Positions 1 to 5,903 of a stretch of DNA of 7,857 bases are shown piece by piece; within the stretch, counting starts at the first letter, position 1, and each line of letters begins with the position of its first letter. Made by a program: the position numbers and the translations under genes. The notes below the pieces were generated by a model. That model was given only the letters and a program-made list of their open reading frames with translations, searched no databases and was not told the DNA's origin. Source of the DNA: an uncultured Clostridium sp. (GTDB lineage Bacteria > Bacillota > Clostridia > Lachnospirales > Lachnospiraceae); contig CANRXD010000063.1 of the NCBI GenBank assembly GCA_947643685.1, positions 1 to 7,857 on the forward strand, read 5' to 3'.

Positions 1-1190
1 ACAATGGCAGCCAGATTAATCCCCTTTATTTTGTAAAGAAGAAAGCCGCCAATGCAAAGCAAAAGTCCCTGTCCGGCATCTCCGAACATGAAGCCAAAAA
101 AGATCGAGTAGGTTATGGCAATCAGCAGAGTCGGGTCAAATTCTCCATATGCCGGAAGGCCATACATCTTTACAAACATTTCGAAAGGCTTTAAAAGAGG
201 AGGATTTTTAAGCTTCGTAGGGGGAATGCTGGTCATATGTTCCTTCTCTTCTTCAATAACAAAAAAGGTGTTGGGATCTGAATGCAGCTGTTTTTGAAGT
301 TTTGAGGCTTCCCCGGAGGCCATCCAGCCGCAGAGAATGTAAAAGGGGTGTTCCTTTTCATTGGTAAGAGCTGCATGGCGCCGTATATTGAAGTTGGTGT
401 AATAGGATTCCAGGACAGCAACAGCCGTTTTGAGGTCTGCCTGACAGCTCAGGAAATATTTATTCTCCTCTTCCTCAAGAGTTTCGTACAGAACCTTGTT
501 TTCCAACAACTCCTTTTGAAGCCGTTCGGCTTCTTCCTTTGGGGTTCCGCTGTATTCATCGGGAAGGAAAATCTGCTCAAATTGAAGGGAGGAGAAAGCA
601 GCATCGATTCGGTCAGAAGCAGCCTCCGGTACAAAATAGAGCAGAGAAATAAAATGTTCTGTTTCATGACATTTGCACAGAATCGTATCCTCAGAAGCTT
701 CCGCAAAGCTTTCAAGCCGCGGATATAATCCCTTTTGAATCCGGCCGAAACGGTATTTTACATGCTTAAACTGAAGGATGGCAGGGATATTGAAATCCAG
801 TCCTTCAAAAAGATGAACCCGCTCATAGGAAGCATGAAGGGCCTTCACCTTTTCGTTCAGTTCGTCTTTTTCCTTCTCATATTCTTGTATATTCTCATCG
901 GTTTCCTCCAAAAATGCGGAAGCGGCATCGATGGTCATGTATGACTCTGAAGAGGCAAATGGAATTTTTTTGGAATATAGATTTTCGCACCGGGCCAGGA
1001 GCTTTTTTCCTTTTTCATATGGCTCCCGGTATGGATTGGTTCCGGGAAAGGAAACCAGCTTGGATGCGGATTTCAATTCTGTGAGCGCATCCTCCAGATG
1101 GATTTCATAGTTGGATAAGATCTCATTGACCATGTGGTCGAAATCTTCCTTTGGTCCGGAAATACTGATGAAATTCATTGGCTCAATCAC
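1..1190 (-). CDS. ntpI: V-type ATPase subunit I, partial (3' end beyond window)
   Basis: This is the membrane-embedded stator subunit (116-kDa/subunit a family) of a V/A-type ATPase, which forms the ion half-channels facing the K-subunit ring. The frame stays open to the left edge and gives 396 residues of a protein usually about 650 long. The N-terminal part is the soluble arm: Glu/Lys-rich helical stretches around residues 95-120 and 245-270. Near residue 341 the family signature begins (MYGLPAYGEFDPT, then FFGFMFGDAGQG), which marks the first membrane helices. I chose the GTG at 1190 because AAAGGGGG (1199-1206) sits 8 nt upstream; the in-frame ATG at 1178 has no such site. It follows the subunit C gene by 16 nt, so it is in the same operon. 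The pumped ion (H+ or Na+) cannot be read, because the K subunit is outside the window. Confidence 0.93.
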   Translation of the reverse strand, partial: MIEPMNFISISGPKEDFDHMVNEILSNYEIHLEDALTELKSASKLVSFPGTNPYREPYEKGKKLLARCENLYSKKIPFASSESYMTIDAASAFLEETDENIQEYEKEKDELNEKVKALHASYERVHLFEGLDFNIPAILQFKHVKYRFGRIQKGLYPRLESFAEASEDTILCKCHETEHFISLLYFVPEAASDRIDAAFSSLQFEQIFLPDEYSGTPKEEAERLQKELLENKVLYETLEEEENKYFLSCQADLKTAVAVLESYYTNFNIRRHAALTNEKEHPFYILCGWMASGEASKLQKQLHSDPNTFFVIEEEKEHMTSIPPTKLKNPPLLKPFEMFVKMYGLPAYGEFDPTLLIAITYSIFFGFMFGDAGQGLLLCIGGFLLYKIKGINLAAI

Positions 1191-1198
1191 GGGCAATA

Positions 1199-1206
1199 CC
1201 CCCTTT
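1199..1206 (-). promoter_or_regulatory. Ribosome binding site deciding the GTG start of ntpI
   Basis: Reads AAAGGGGG on the minus strand, 8 nt before the GTG at 1190. It sits in the short gap after the stop codon of the subunit C gene and supports GTG over the downstream ATG at 1178. Confidence 0.7.
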
Positions 1207-2244
1207 CTAACTTTCTGCCAGGCAGGAGAGAATTTCCTTCCCGCCCAGATTATAACGGATTCCCTCTATGACAGTGATAAGCTTCCGTATTTCCTCTTCT
1301 TTGAAATAGAAATAAGTGATTATAATTGCTGCCGAATATGGATTTTTTCTCCCGGATGCCTGGTAAACGGCATCCAGCAGGGAGCGAAATAAAAGCTTAA
1401 ACGTTTTGTTTTCTCCAGGTATCCTGTTTCCGTAGCGGGTAGTTTTCAGAACCCGGAGAAATTGATCCAGAGAGTCTGCGGCGGCCATTTCCCGTATCTG
1501 GCTTTTCCTCAACCGGTAATAAACGGGAATCAGAAAATCCAGGATGGCGTTTTCGGATAAATGGTAATGCTGTTTTGCCCGGGACAGCCATTCCAGATTT
1601 AAAAGATCGATTTTCTCTCCAATGCATTCCCTTACAACATTCAGATCTCTGGATGTAAGAGTCTTTTCAAGGTTTCCCCAAAGGCGAATGAAGTATAGGA
1701 TATCCAGGGCCGATTCATAATCGAACAGGGAGGAAATTCCCTGGTCATATAAATTTTTTAAAGGTTCATAGTAATCGGAGCCCTTTAACTTGTCTACAAA
1801 TTCTCCGATGGAGACACATTCGGCAAGTCCCATAAGGTCCAGTTTGGAATGACAGTGGAAAAAATCCTCAAAAATACTTAAATCCAGTTCAGATCTTCTG
1901 TTGGAGGCGGCATCCCGAAGACATTTTTTCATAATATCAATTTCAAAATGCATGAAATAGAGATCCAGAAATTTCCGCTGCTTCATGGATGCAAAGCGAT
2001 ACAGGGAGGAGTAGTCCCGGTATAAAGAAAGCCAGAGAAGCTGCTCGATTTTTGCCCGACGCATGTTCGCGGCGTCGGCATTCAGAAACACCTGTCCATA
2101 AGACGGATGGTTTTTTAAAATTTCTGCTGCCTCAGGCAGGCTTTCTAAAAAAGCCAGCCGGGAAAAGTCCTCTTGTGTGAGAAGACGGCTTCGCATGGCG
2201 CTTATTTTAGCGGCAATGGCGCTGTATGTCATCAGGCTTCCCAT
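1207..2244 (-). CDS. ntpC: V-type ATPase subunit C (AC39/d family)
   Basis: This is a 345-residue cytoplasmic protein of the V-ATPase AC39 (subunit d/C) family. In known enzymes it caps the membrane rotor ring as a funnel and links it to the central stalk. Length is typical of bacterial members. The sequence is almost entirely helical with many aromatic and charged residues. The C-terminal stretch near residues 305-335 (NPYSAAIIITYFYFKEEEI, then RKLITVIEGIRY) is the most family-like part: the small-residue/hydrophobic helix followed by E-E-E and an IEGIRY motif. The ATG at 2244 is preceded by GAGGTG with a 6-nt spacer, and this site overlaps the end of the preceding gene, leaving 3 nt between stop and start. 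Translational coupling with that gene is likely. Its place between a coiled-coil stalk gene and subunit I supports the assignment. Confidence 0.9.
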   Translation of the reverse strand: MGSLMTYSAIAAKISAMRSRLLTQEDFSRLAFLESLPEAAEILKNHPSYGQVFLNADAANMRRAKIEQLLWLSLYRDYSSLYRFASMKQRKFLDLYFMHFEIDIMKKCLRDAASNRRSELDLSIFEDFFHCHSKLDLMGLAECVSIGEFVDKLKGSDYYEPLKNLYDQGISSLFDYESALDILYFIRLWGNLEKTLTSRDLNVVRECIGEKIDLLNLEWLSRAKQHYHLSENAILDFLIPVYYRLRKSQIREMAAADSLDQFLRVLKTTRYGNRIPGENKTFKLLFRSLLDAVYQASGRKNPYSAAIIITYFYFKEEEIRKLITVIEGIRYNLGGKEILSCLAES

Positions 2245-2247
2245 AGG

Positions 2248-2559
2248 CTACACCTCAACCATGGCCTGAAACAGCTGATTCACATAGTCTTCATGGTGGG
2301 CTTTATAATGGTGTTCCAGACGGGCAACAGCTTCGGAAGCATCCTGCTCCTGGGCAGACAGCCTGGCATTCATATCCTGCTCCATATGAGAGCGCAGGGC
2401 ATTCAGCTTTTGTTCGGTTTCCGCTGCTAAATTTTCACTGAAATTTTTGGAGCGCTCCTCATATTCCGCTTCCAGGGCTTTTTTTCTGGCCGTGCCATCA
2501 GCGATGATTTTATTGGATTTCTCCTCAATTTGGGAGAGTGTTTTGATGATTGTATTCAT
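2248..2559 (-). CDS. V-type ATPase small coiled-coil subunit (G/H-like, peripheral stalk)
   Basis: A 103-residue, very charged protein that is almost one continuous helix. It is rich in Glu, Ala, Lys, Gln and Arg, has no Pro or Cys, and has hydrophobic residues at coiled-coil spacing through the middle. This is the look of the G/H subunits that pair with subunit E to make the peripheral stalk of V/A-type ATPases. Identity rests mainly on shape and on being first in an operon with subunits C and I. The frame is open upstream to an ATG at 2616. I start at 2559 because AAAAAAGGAG lies 9 nt before it, and because the likely promoter (2592-2621) would fall inside the longer reading. It overlaps nothing and is followed after 3 nt by ntpC. 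Alternative: an operon-specific accessory protein of similar shape. Confidence 0.75.
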   Translation of the reverse strand: MNTIIKTLSQIEEKSNKIIADGTARKKALEAEYEERSKNFSENLAAETEQKLNALRSHMEQDMNARLSAQEQDASEAVARLEHHYKAHHEDYVNQLFQAMVEV

Positions 2560-2591
2560 GTGTCGTTGCTCCTTTTTTAATCCCATTTGAT

Positions 2592-2621
2592 ATAATATAG
2601 CTTGTTTTTTATTCATTTCAA
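2592..2621 (-). promoter_or_regulatory. Sigma-A-type promoter of the V-ATPase operon
   Basis: On the minus strand, -35 TTGAAA (2616-2621) and -10 TATTAT (2592-2597) are separated by 18 bp. The start would be near 2585, giving a leader of about 25 nt before the ATG at 2559 that contains the ribosome binding site. It overlaps the divergent promoter at 2602-2630, so the two may compete for polymerase. Confidence 0.55.
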
Positions 2622-2630
2622 ATATATAAT
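2602..2630 (+). promoter_or_regulatory. Divergent promoter toward the LysR-type regulator gene
   Basis: TTGTTT (2602-2607), a 17-bp spacer and a perfect TATAAT (2625-2630). The start would be near 2637, leaving a leader of about 165 nt before the chosen ATG at 2803. The leader holds a small hairpin with arms AGGGAT and ATCCCT (2702-2717). The surrounding DNA is very AT-rich, so chance -10 matches are common. Confidence 0.45.
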
Positions 2631-2641
2631 ATTTATGTTAC

Positions 2642-2673
2642 TATAATGTTGAAGTTATAAAGAAAAGATAACT
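2642..2673. promoter_or_regulatory. Candidate operator: two overlapping AT-rich dyads
   Basis: TATAA (2642-2646) is mirrored by TTATA (2655-2659) across 8 nt. AGTTAT (2653-2658) is mirrored by ATAACT (2668-2673) across 9 nt. The first dyad is centred about 65 bp upstream of the predicted V-ATPase start, the usual place of a LysR-type recognition site. It lies just downstream of the predicted lysR start, where binding would suit autorepression. Neither has exact T-N11-A symmetry, and AT-rich DNA gives such dyads by chance. Confidence 0.3.
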
Positions 2674-2802
2674 GTTCAGGATGGATCAAAATGAAGTACA
2701 GAGGGATTTTTATCCCTTAGCCTGGTCTGTCCCATGGTCAGCGCAGTAGCGATGCAGATCTGCCAGACAGTTATAAACAAAAACAGGATACAGGTATACA
2801 AT

Positions 2803-3717
2803 ATGGAATTATTGCAGTTTCGTTATTTTCTGGAGGCCGCACGTTATGGAAATCTGACCAGGGCGGCAGAGGAGCTTCACATTGCACAGCCGGCTCTTTC
2901 TCAGTCCATCAAACGGCTGGAAGGCGAGCTGGGGGTGAAGCTGTTTGACCGTAAGAATCACCATATTTATCTCAACGAACAGGGAAAACTTTTGGAAAAG
3001 CGACTGTTTCCTATCATGGAATCCATTGATAATTTAAAGGATGAACTCTGGGAATCGGTTTATTCGTCCAAACAAACGATTTACCTGAATTTTTTTGCTG
3101 CATCTCCCTTTATTACAAACTGTATTATCGCTTACCGGGGGCAGCATCCGGATGTGAAATTCCAGGTGTCCCAACTGGAAATGACGGATTCATGCGATAT
3201 ACATATTGATTCCCGTGCTGCCGTCCGAAAGGCGGCTCCCGAAGAAAAAACGATGCTGCCGGAGGGGGCAATCCGGCAGGAAGTATTGAATGAACAGATT
3301 TTTCTTGCTGTTCCGGTGAATTCTCCGCTGGCAGAAAAAAAATTTGTAGATTTGAGAGAGCTTCGGGAAGAGGGGTATATCAGACTTGGCCATGGGTGGC
3401 AGCTCCGCAGTATTTGCGATGACTTTTTTCGTCAGGCCGGGGTGAGGCCGCAGATGATCTTTGAGAGCAACAGCCCGGAATCAATAAGAAACCTGATTGC
3501 CGCAGGCCTGGGAATTGGTTTTTGGCCGGAGAAATCCTGGGGAGGGATGCCGGGGTCCAGGGTGGTGCTGATTCCAATTCGATATCCGGTTTGCCAGAGG
3601 GATGTGCTGGTGACAGAATTTGAACAGGCAAAGGAAAAACCTGTGGTGGAAGACTTCCTTAATTATATGTGTGAATATTTTAGAGAAGAAGATCCTGACC
3701 GGAAACATACAATTTAA
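2803..3717 (+). CDS. LysR-family transcriptional regulator
   Basis: A 304-residue LysR-type regulator. The N-terminal winged helix-turn-helix spans about residues 1-60, with the characteristic pattern F-(x)-A-A-(x)-Y-G-N-L-T-R-A-A-E-E-L and then A-Q-P-A-L-S-Q-S-I-K-R-L-E (recognition helix), ending G-V-K-L-F-D-R. A linker helix follows (about 60-85), then a substrate-binding-like effector domain (about 90-290) with the conserved late motif AAGLGIGFWPE. The frame is open from 2734, but LysR proteins begin within a few residues of the helix-turn-helix. I therefore use ATG 2803, although its ribosome site (AGG about 10 nt upstream) is weak. The gene diverges from the V-ATPase operon, and such regulators often control the divergent neighbour and themselves. 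The ligand cannot be predicted. Its last codons form part of a terminator. Confidence 0.9.
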   Translation: MELLQFRYFLEAARYGNLTRAAEELHIAQPALSQSIKRLEGELGVKLFDRKNHHIYLNEQGKLLEKRLFPIMESIDNLKDELWESVYSSKQTIYLNFFAASPFITNCIIAYRGQHPDVKFQVSQLEMTDSCDIHIDSRAAVRKAAPEEKTMLPEGAIRQEVLNEQIFLAVPVNSPLAEKKFVDLRELREEGYIRLGHGWQLRSICDDFFRQAGVRPQMIFESNSPESIRNLIAAGLGIGFWPEKSWGGMPGSRVVLIPIRYPVCQRDVLVTEFEQAKEKPVVEDFLNYMCEYFREEDPDRKHTI

Positions 3718-3738
3718 ACTTCCGGTCAGGATCTTTTT
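3689..3738. terminator. Strong (probably bidirectional) intrinsic terminator
   Basis: A perfect 16-bp stem: the left arm 3689-3704 (AAGATCCTGACCGGAA) pairs with 3720-3735 across a 15-nt loop, followed by TTTTT (3734-3738) on the plus strand. The left arm lies inside the last codons of the LysR gene and its stop codon (3715-3717) is in the loop. In the minus direction the stem is followed by CTTCTTCTC, a weaker U-tract, which may serve the convergent gene ending at 3746. Confidence 0.9.
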
Positions 3739-3745
3739 GCAATTT

Positions 3746-4552
3746 TTATTCTGTGGTCAGGTATTCTTTTGAAACGTAAGCTTCCTGGCCATTATATTGG
3801 ATAATTGCCCAGGAATCGTCATAGTCGCCTGTGTAGTTGACAGTTACACCGGGATCCAGCTTGCCAATTCGGTCGGTATCCGTAGACGGTCCCTTACGGA
3901 CGTTTAAGGTGGTTGTAGTTTTATAAACAACGGCTTCAATTGAAGTCTCAGTGGGTACTTCTGCAGTGGTTTGCAAAGCTTCTGTGGTTTCTGCGGTGGT
4001 TTGCGGAGCTTCCGTGGTTTCGTTGGTGGGAGTCTTTTTCGGTGTAAACATTATAATTACGCAGATCAGAACAAGGATAAGTGCCGCGGGGATTAAAAGC
4101 TTTAACAGATCGCTGCTGTTCAGGCCGTTCTTCTCTCTTTTTTTCCGGCTCCGGTTGGGCTGATTTGCCGCTGATTTTCGTATTCTGGGTGGCTTCTTGT
4201 CTGCATCGGCAAAGGAATAAATTTCCTGAGACAGAACATGATAGGCCTGATTGGCATTAGAAGCACTGTTGTCTCCGTCCTTTGATGCCTTATTTCCGAT
4301 GGAAAGAATTTGAAGGTAATGTTCCGCAGTGGTTTTGGAAATCCATCCTCCATTGTAAAGCTCACGAATCATGGTTTCTGTGGGGCCCTGTACAATTCCT
4401 GCTTTATCACATTGCAGTTTCACCATAAATTCCATAGCCTGACGGGCTTTAGTTATGGAGAGATTATATTTTTTCTGTCCCATCAGCCGTTCTGTTTCCT
4501 GAACATACCTTTGTATTTTTTCCCAGCCTTCGGGGTTATCCATTTTTGCCAT
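3746..4552 (-). CDS. Membrane protein: DUF4145-like domain, one TM helix, extracellular SH3b domain
   Basis: 268 residues in four parts. Residues 1-118 form a helical domain resembling DUF4145 (…KARQAMEFMVKLQCDKAG… and …AEHYLQIL…). Residues 119-146 are very basic (RKKREK). Residues 149-169 form one membrane helix. Residues 170-206 are a Thr/Glu/Pro linker with a duplicated 10-residue unit (TTEAPQTTAE, TTEALQTTAE). Residues 207-266 are a bacterial SH3b domain (TTTTLNVRKGPSTDTDRIGKL… and …W-(x)-I-I-Q-Y-N-G-Q-E-A-Y-V…). The basic flank predicts an N-in, C-out topology, which puts SH3b at the cell wall, where such domains usually bind peptidoglycan or peptides. The ATG at 4552 has GGAGG 7 nt upstream. 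It is a lone gene, convergent with lysR. No catalytic motif is visible. It could be a wall-sensing or scaffold protein; the substrate is unknown. Confidence 0.8.
   Translation of the reverse strand: MAKMDNPEGWEKIQRYVQETERLMGQKKYNLSITKARQAMEFMVKLQCDKAGIVQGPTETMIRELYNGGWISKTTAEHYLQILSIGNKASKDGDNSASNANQAYHVLSQEIYSFADADKKPPRIRKSAANQPNRSRKKREKNGLNSSDLLKLLIPAALILVLICVIIMFTPKKTPTNETTEAPQTTAETTEALQTTAEVPTETSIEAVVYKTTTTLNVRKGPSTDTDRIGKLDPGVTVNYTGDYDDSWAIIQYNGQEAYVSKEYLTTE
3961..4020 (-). repeat. Two tandem 30-bp units in the Thr-rich linker
   Basis: 3961-3990 and 3991-4020 match at 26 of 30 positions and encode the 10-residue linker repeats of the SH3b membrane protein. Copy number in such extracellular linkers may vary between strains. 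Confidence 0.85.
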
Positions 4553-4592
4553 ACGTATTCCTCCATTTTTATCGTTATTTAGTCCAATATAC

Positions 4593-4781
4593 TATGAAAG
4601 TCCCGGACGGCAGCCGTGAATGAGCCATGCTTGCATGAGCGAATACACGGATATCGGACGGGCAAGCCGGTATGAGTAAGGAGGGCGAGAGCCCGGATTA
4701 CGAATACCGGCGGCGATTGCGGGAGTGCGAAGCACGGAGCAATCGGCTTTCATGTATGGTGATGCCAGCGTGAGCAGGCAT
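4593..4781 (+). ncRNA. Candidate structured RNA (four hairpins, closing stem), family not recognised
   Basis: Hairpin 1, 4614-4650: CCGTG/CACGG, AT/AT, tandem GA/GA (4622-4623 with 4641-4642), GC/GC, CATG/CATG, loop CTTG. Hairpin 2, 4666-4711: GCCGGTAT/ATACCGGC, tandem GA/GA, GTAA/TTAC, a symmetric GGA/GGA internal loop, GGGC/GCCC, GNRA loop GAGA. Hairpin 3, 4714-4745: CGATTGC/GCAATCG, GGGA/GGA, GTGC/GCAC, loop GAA. A 7-bp stem, ATGAAAG (4594-4600) with CTTTCAT (4747-4753), closes all three. Hairpin 4, 4762-4781: ATGCC/GGCAT, A-A mismatch, GC/GC, GNRA loop GTGA. GNRA loops and tandem G-A pairs appear only when read on the plus strand. I see no good promoter; TATACT at 4588-4593 lacks a -35. 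It could be a standalone RNA, the RNA end of a decayed mobile element, or a dispersed palindromic repeat. Confidence 0.55.
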
Positions 4782-4800
4782 GTCCGTTTACTGTAAAATA

Positions 4801-4961
4801 GTAACAGTTCAGATGCCCTCTGAACTGTTACGGTATACGGCCATTTAAAATCGCTCTGTGATGGCCGTATGCCCGTGACCACTGCGTTTTTGTACGGTCA
4901 GTGTGGTGAATGCCCTTGCTTTGCTGGGGCAGGTTCCGCACAGACTTGTCTGAACTGTTAC
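4801..4961. repeat. Inverted-repeat-bounded intergenic element (161 bp)
   Basis: The ends are perfect 13-bp inverted repeats: GTAACAGTTCAGA (4801-4813) and TCTGAACTGTTAC (4949-4961). A second copy of the right-end sequence lies at 4819-4831, giving a perfect 13-bp hairpin with loop TGCCC. Inside are a 12-bp stem (4832-4843 with 4862-4873, one G-T wobble), a bulged stem (ACCACTG at 4878-4884 with 4899-4907), and a GCCC/GGGC hairpin (4911-4931). No reading frame worth keeping runs through it. The same end sequence bounds the element at 6391-6541. This resembles a small non-autonomous (MITE-like) element or dispersed palindromic repeat; no clear target-site duplication is visible. Confidence 0.65.
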
Positions 4962-5082
4962 ATTAAATATTCACTCACTATCTTCATTATAATAGAAGAA
5001 ATGAAATTTTGCATCAACATTTTGTGAACTTTTATGAAACTTTTCCGTTTTTTTGAAAAAATATCAGATGAAAAATGGAATC

Positions 5083-5111
5083 TTGCAAATTCAGAATGAA
5101 AATGATAGAAT
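5083..5111 (+). promoter_or_regulatory. Promoter of the trmB operon
   Basis: TTGCAA (5083-5088), a 17-bp spacer and TAGAAT (5106-5111). The start would be near 5118, leaving a GC-rich leader of about 90 nt before trmB. The leader contains possible long-range pairs (GGCCG with CGGCC; GGTAC with GTACC). Upstream, 4962-5082 is AT-rich DNA in which I see no gene. Confidence 0.5.
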
Positions 5112-5207
5112 GTAAAAGGTAGTAGTCCAGGCCGGCTTGCGCGCCCATTGTTTACGGTACTGAAAACGCATCGGCCGCGGGTACCGGGATGATCAGGAGG
5201 AACCAAT

Positions 5208-5849
5208 ATGAGATTACGCCATATTAAGGGCGCAGAAGAGCAGATCGCAGAAAGCCCATATGTGGTCCAGAATCCGAAGAATTTAAAGGGAAAATGGCAT
5301 GTGCTTTTTGGAAATGGTAATCCCATTCACATTGAGATAGGAATGGGAAAAGGTAAATTTATCATGGAGCTGGCAGCAAAAAATCCGGATGTCAATTATG
5401 TGGGGATTGAGCGGTATTCCAGTGTACTGCTGCGGGGACTCCAGAAGCGGAAGGAAATGGAACTGTCCAATATCTATTTTATGCGGTTGGATGCTCTGGA
5501 ATTGGAGGAGGTGTTCGCGCCTTCTGAGGTAGACCGAATTTACCTGAATTTTTCTGATCCCTGGCCTAAGGATCGTCATGCGAAGCGGCGTCTGACCTCA
5601 GATCGCTTTCTGGATGTCTATGATAAAGTCCTCAAAATGGATGGAATCATCGAATTTAAAACAGATAATCAGGATTTATTTCGCTACTCTCTGGAATCTA
5701 TTCCTGAGGCAGGGTGGAAGGTGAGGGAATATACGTATGATTTGCACCACAGTTCTATGGCAGTGGGGAATGTTATGACGGAGTACGAAATGAAATTTTG
5801 CTCTGAGGGAAAGCCAATCTGTAAGCTGACGGCATTTCGGGGGGCATAA
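5208..5849 (+). CDS. trmB: tRNA (guanine-N7-)-methyltransferase
   Basis: A 213-residue SAM-dependent methyltransferase that makes m7G at position 46 of tRNA variable loops; it acts in the cytoplasm. Visible family features in order: the SAM-binding motif EIGMGKGKF at residues 43-51; acidic residue E68 in YVGIE; D95 in MRLDA; the hallmark NFSDPWPKDRHAKRRL at 114-129, with the catalytic-region Asp of SDPWPK; FKTDN at 150-154, implicated in tRNA/SAM binding; and TEYE at 191-194 near the C-terminus. Length matches the Firmicutes family (about 210-220). The ATG at 5208 has a perfect AGGAGG (5195-5200) 7 nt upstream. It is followed after 54 nt by a small ORF and then trxA, with no terminator between, so the three are probably one operon. 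The gene is intact. Confidence 0.97.
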   Translation: MRLRHIKGAEEQIAESPYVVQNPKNLKGKWHVLFGNGNPIHIEIGMGKGKFIMELAAKNPDVNYVGIERYSSVLLRGLQKRKEMELSNIYFMRLDALELEEVFAPSEVDRIYLNFSDPWPKDRHAKRRLTSDRFLDVYDKVLKMDGIIEFKTDNQDLFRYSLESIPEAGWKVREYTYDLHHSSMAVGNVMTEYEMKFCSEGKPICKLTAFRGA

Positions 5850-5903
5850 AAAGGGCATATGCTGCATATAGTAGAATAACCATAGCATGCAATAAGGTGC
5901 CTT

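Noticed and set aside
348..728. 126-codon plus-strand frame
   Set aside because: Antisense to the subunit I gene, which is supported by family motifs and an open frame to the edge.
2560..2616. Upstream extension of the small V-ATPase subunit to ATG 2616
   Set aside because: It lacks a ribosome binding site and would contain the probable promoter; ATG 2559 has AAAAAAGGAG in front.
2668..2681. ATAACTGTTCAGG, resembling the end sequence of the two inverted-repeat elements
   Set aside because: Two mismatches in about 12 bases and no partner repeat nearby; treated as chance or part of the operator dyad.
2734..2802. Upstream extension of the LysR regulator to ATG 2734
   Set aside because: The family's helix-turn-helix begins a few residues after the start, and the extra 23 residues resemble nothing in it.
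4592..4882. 96-codon minus-strand reading frame
   Set aside because: It crosses hairpins of the RNA candidate and the inverted-repeat element and has low-complexity, non-protein-like composition.
4593..4961. Group II intron or retron remnant
   Set aside because: I find no domain V-like hairpin, intron boundary or reverse transcriptase gene; nothing beyond general RNA-like folding supports it.
4958..5326. 122-codon minus-strand frame overlapping the start of trmB
   Set aside because: It runs antisense through the trmB promoter, leader and 5' coding part; trmB is unambiguous.
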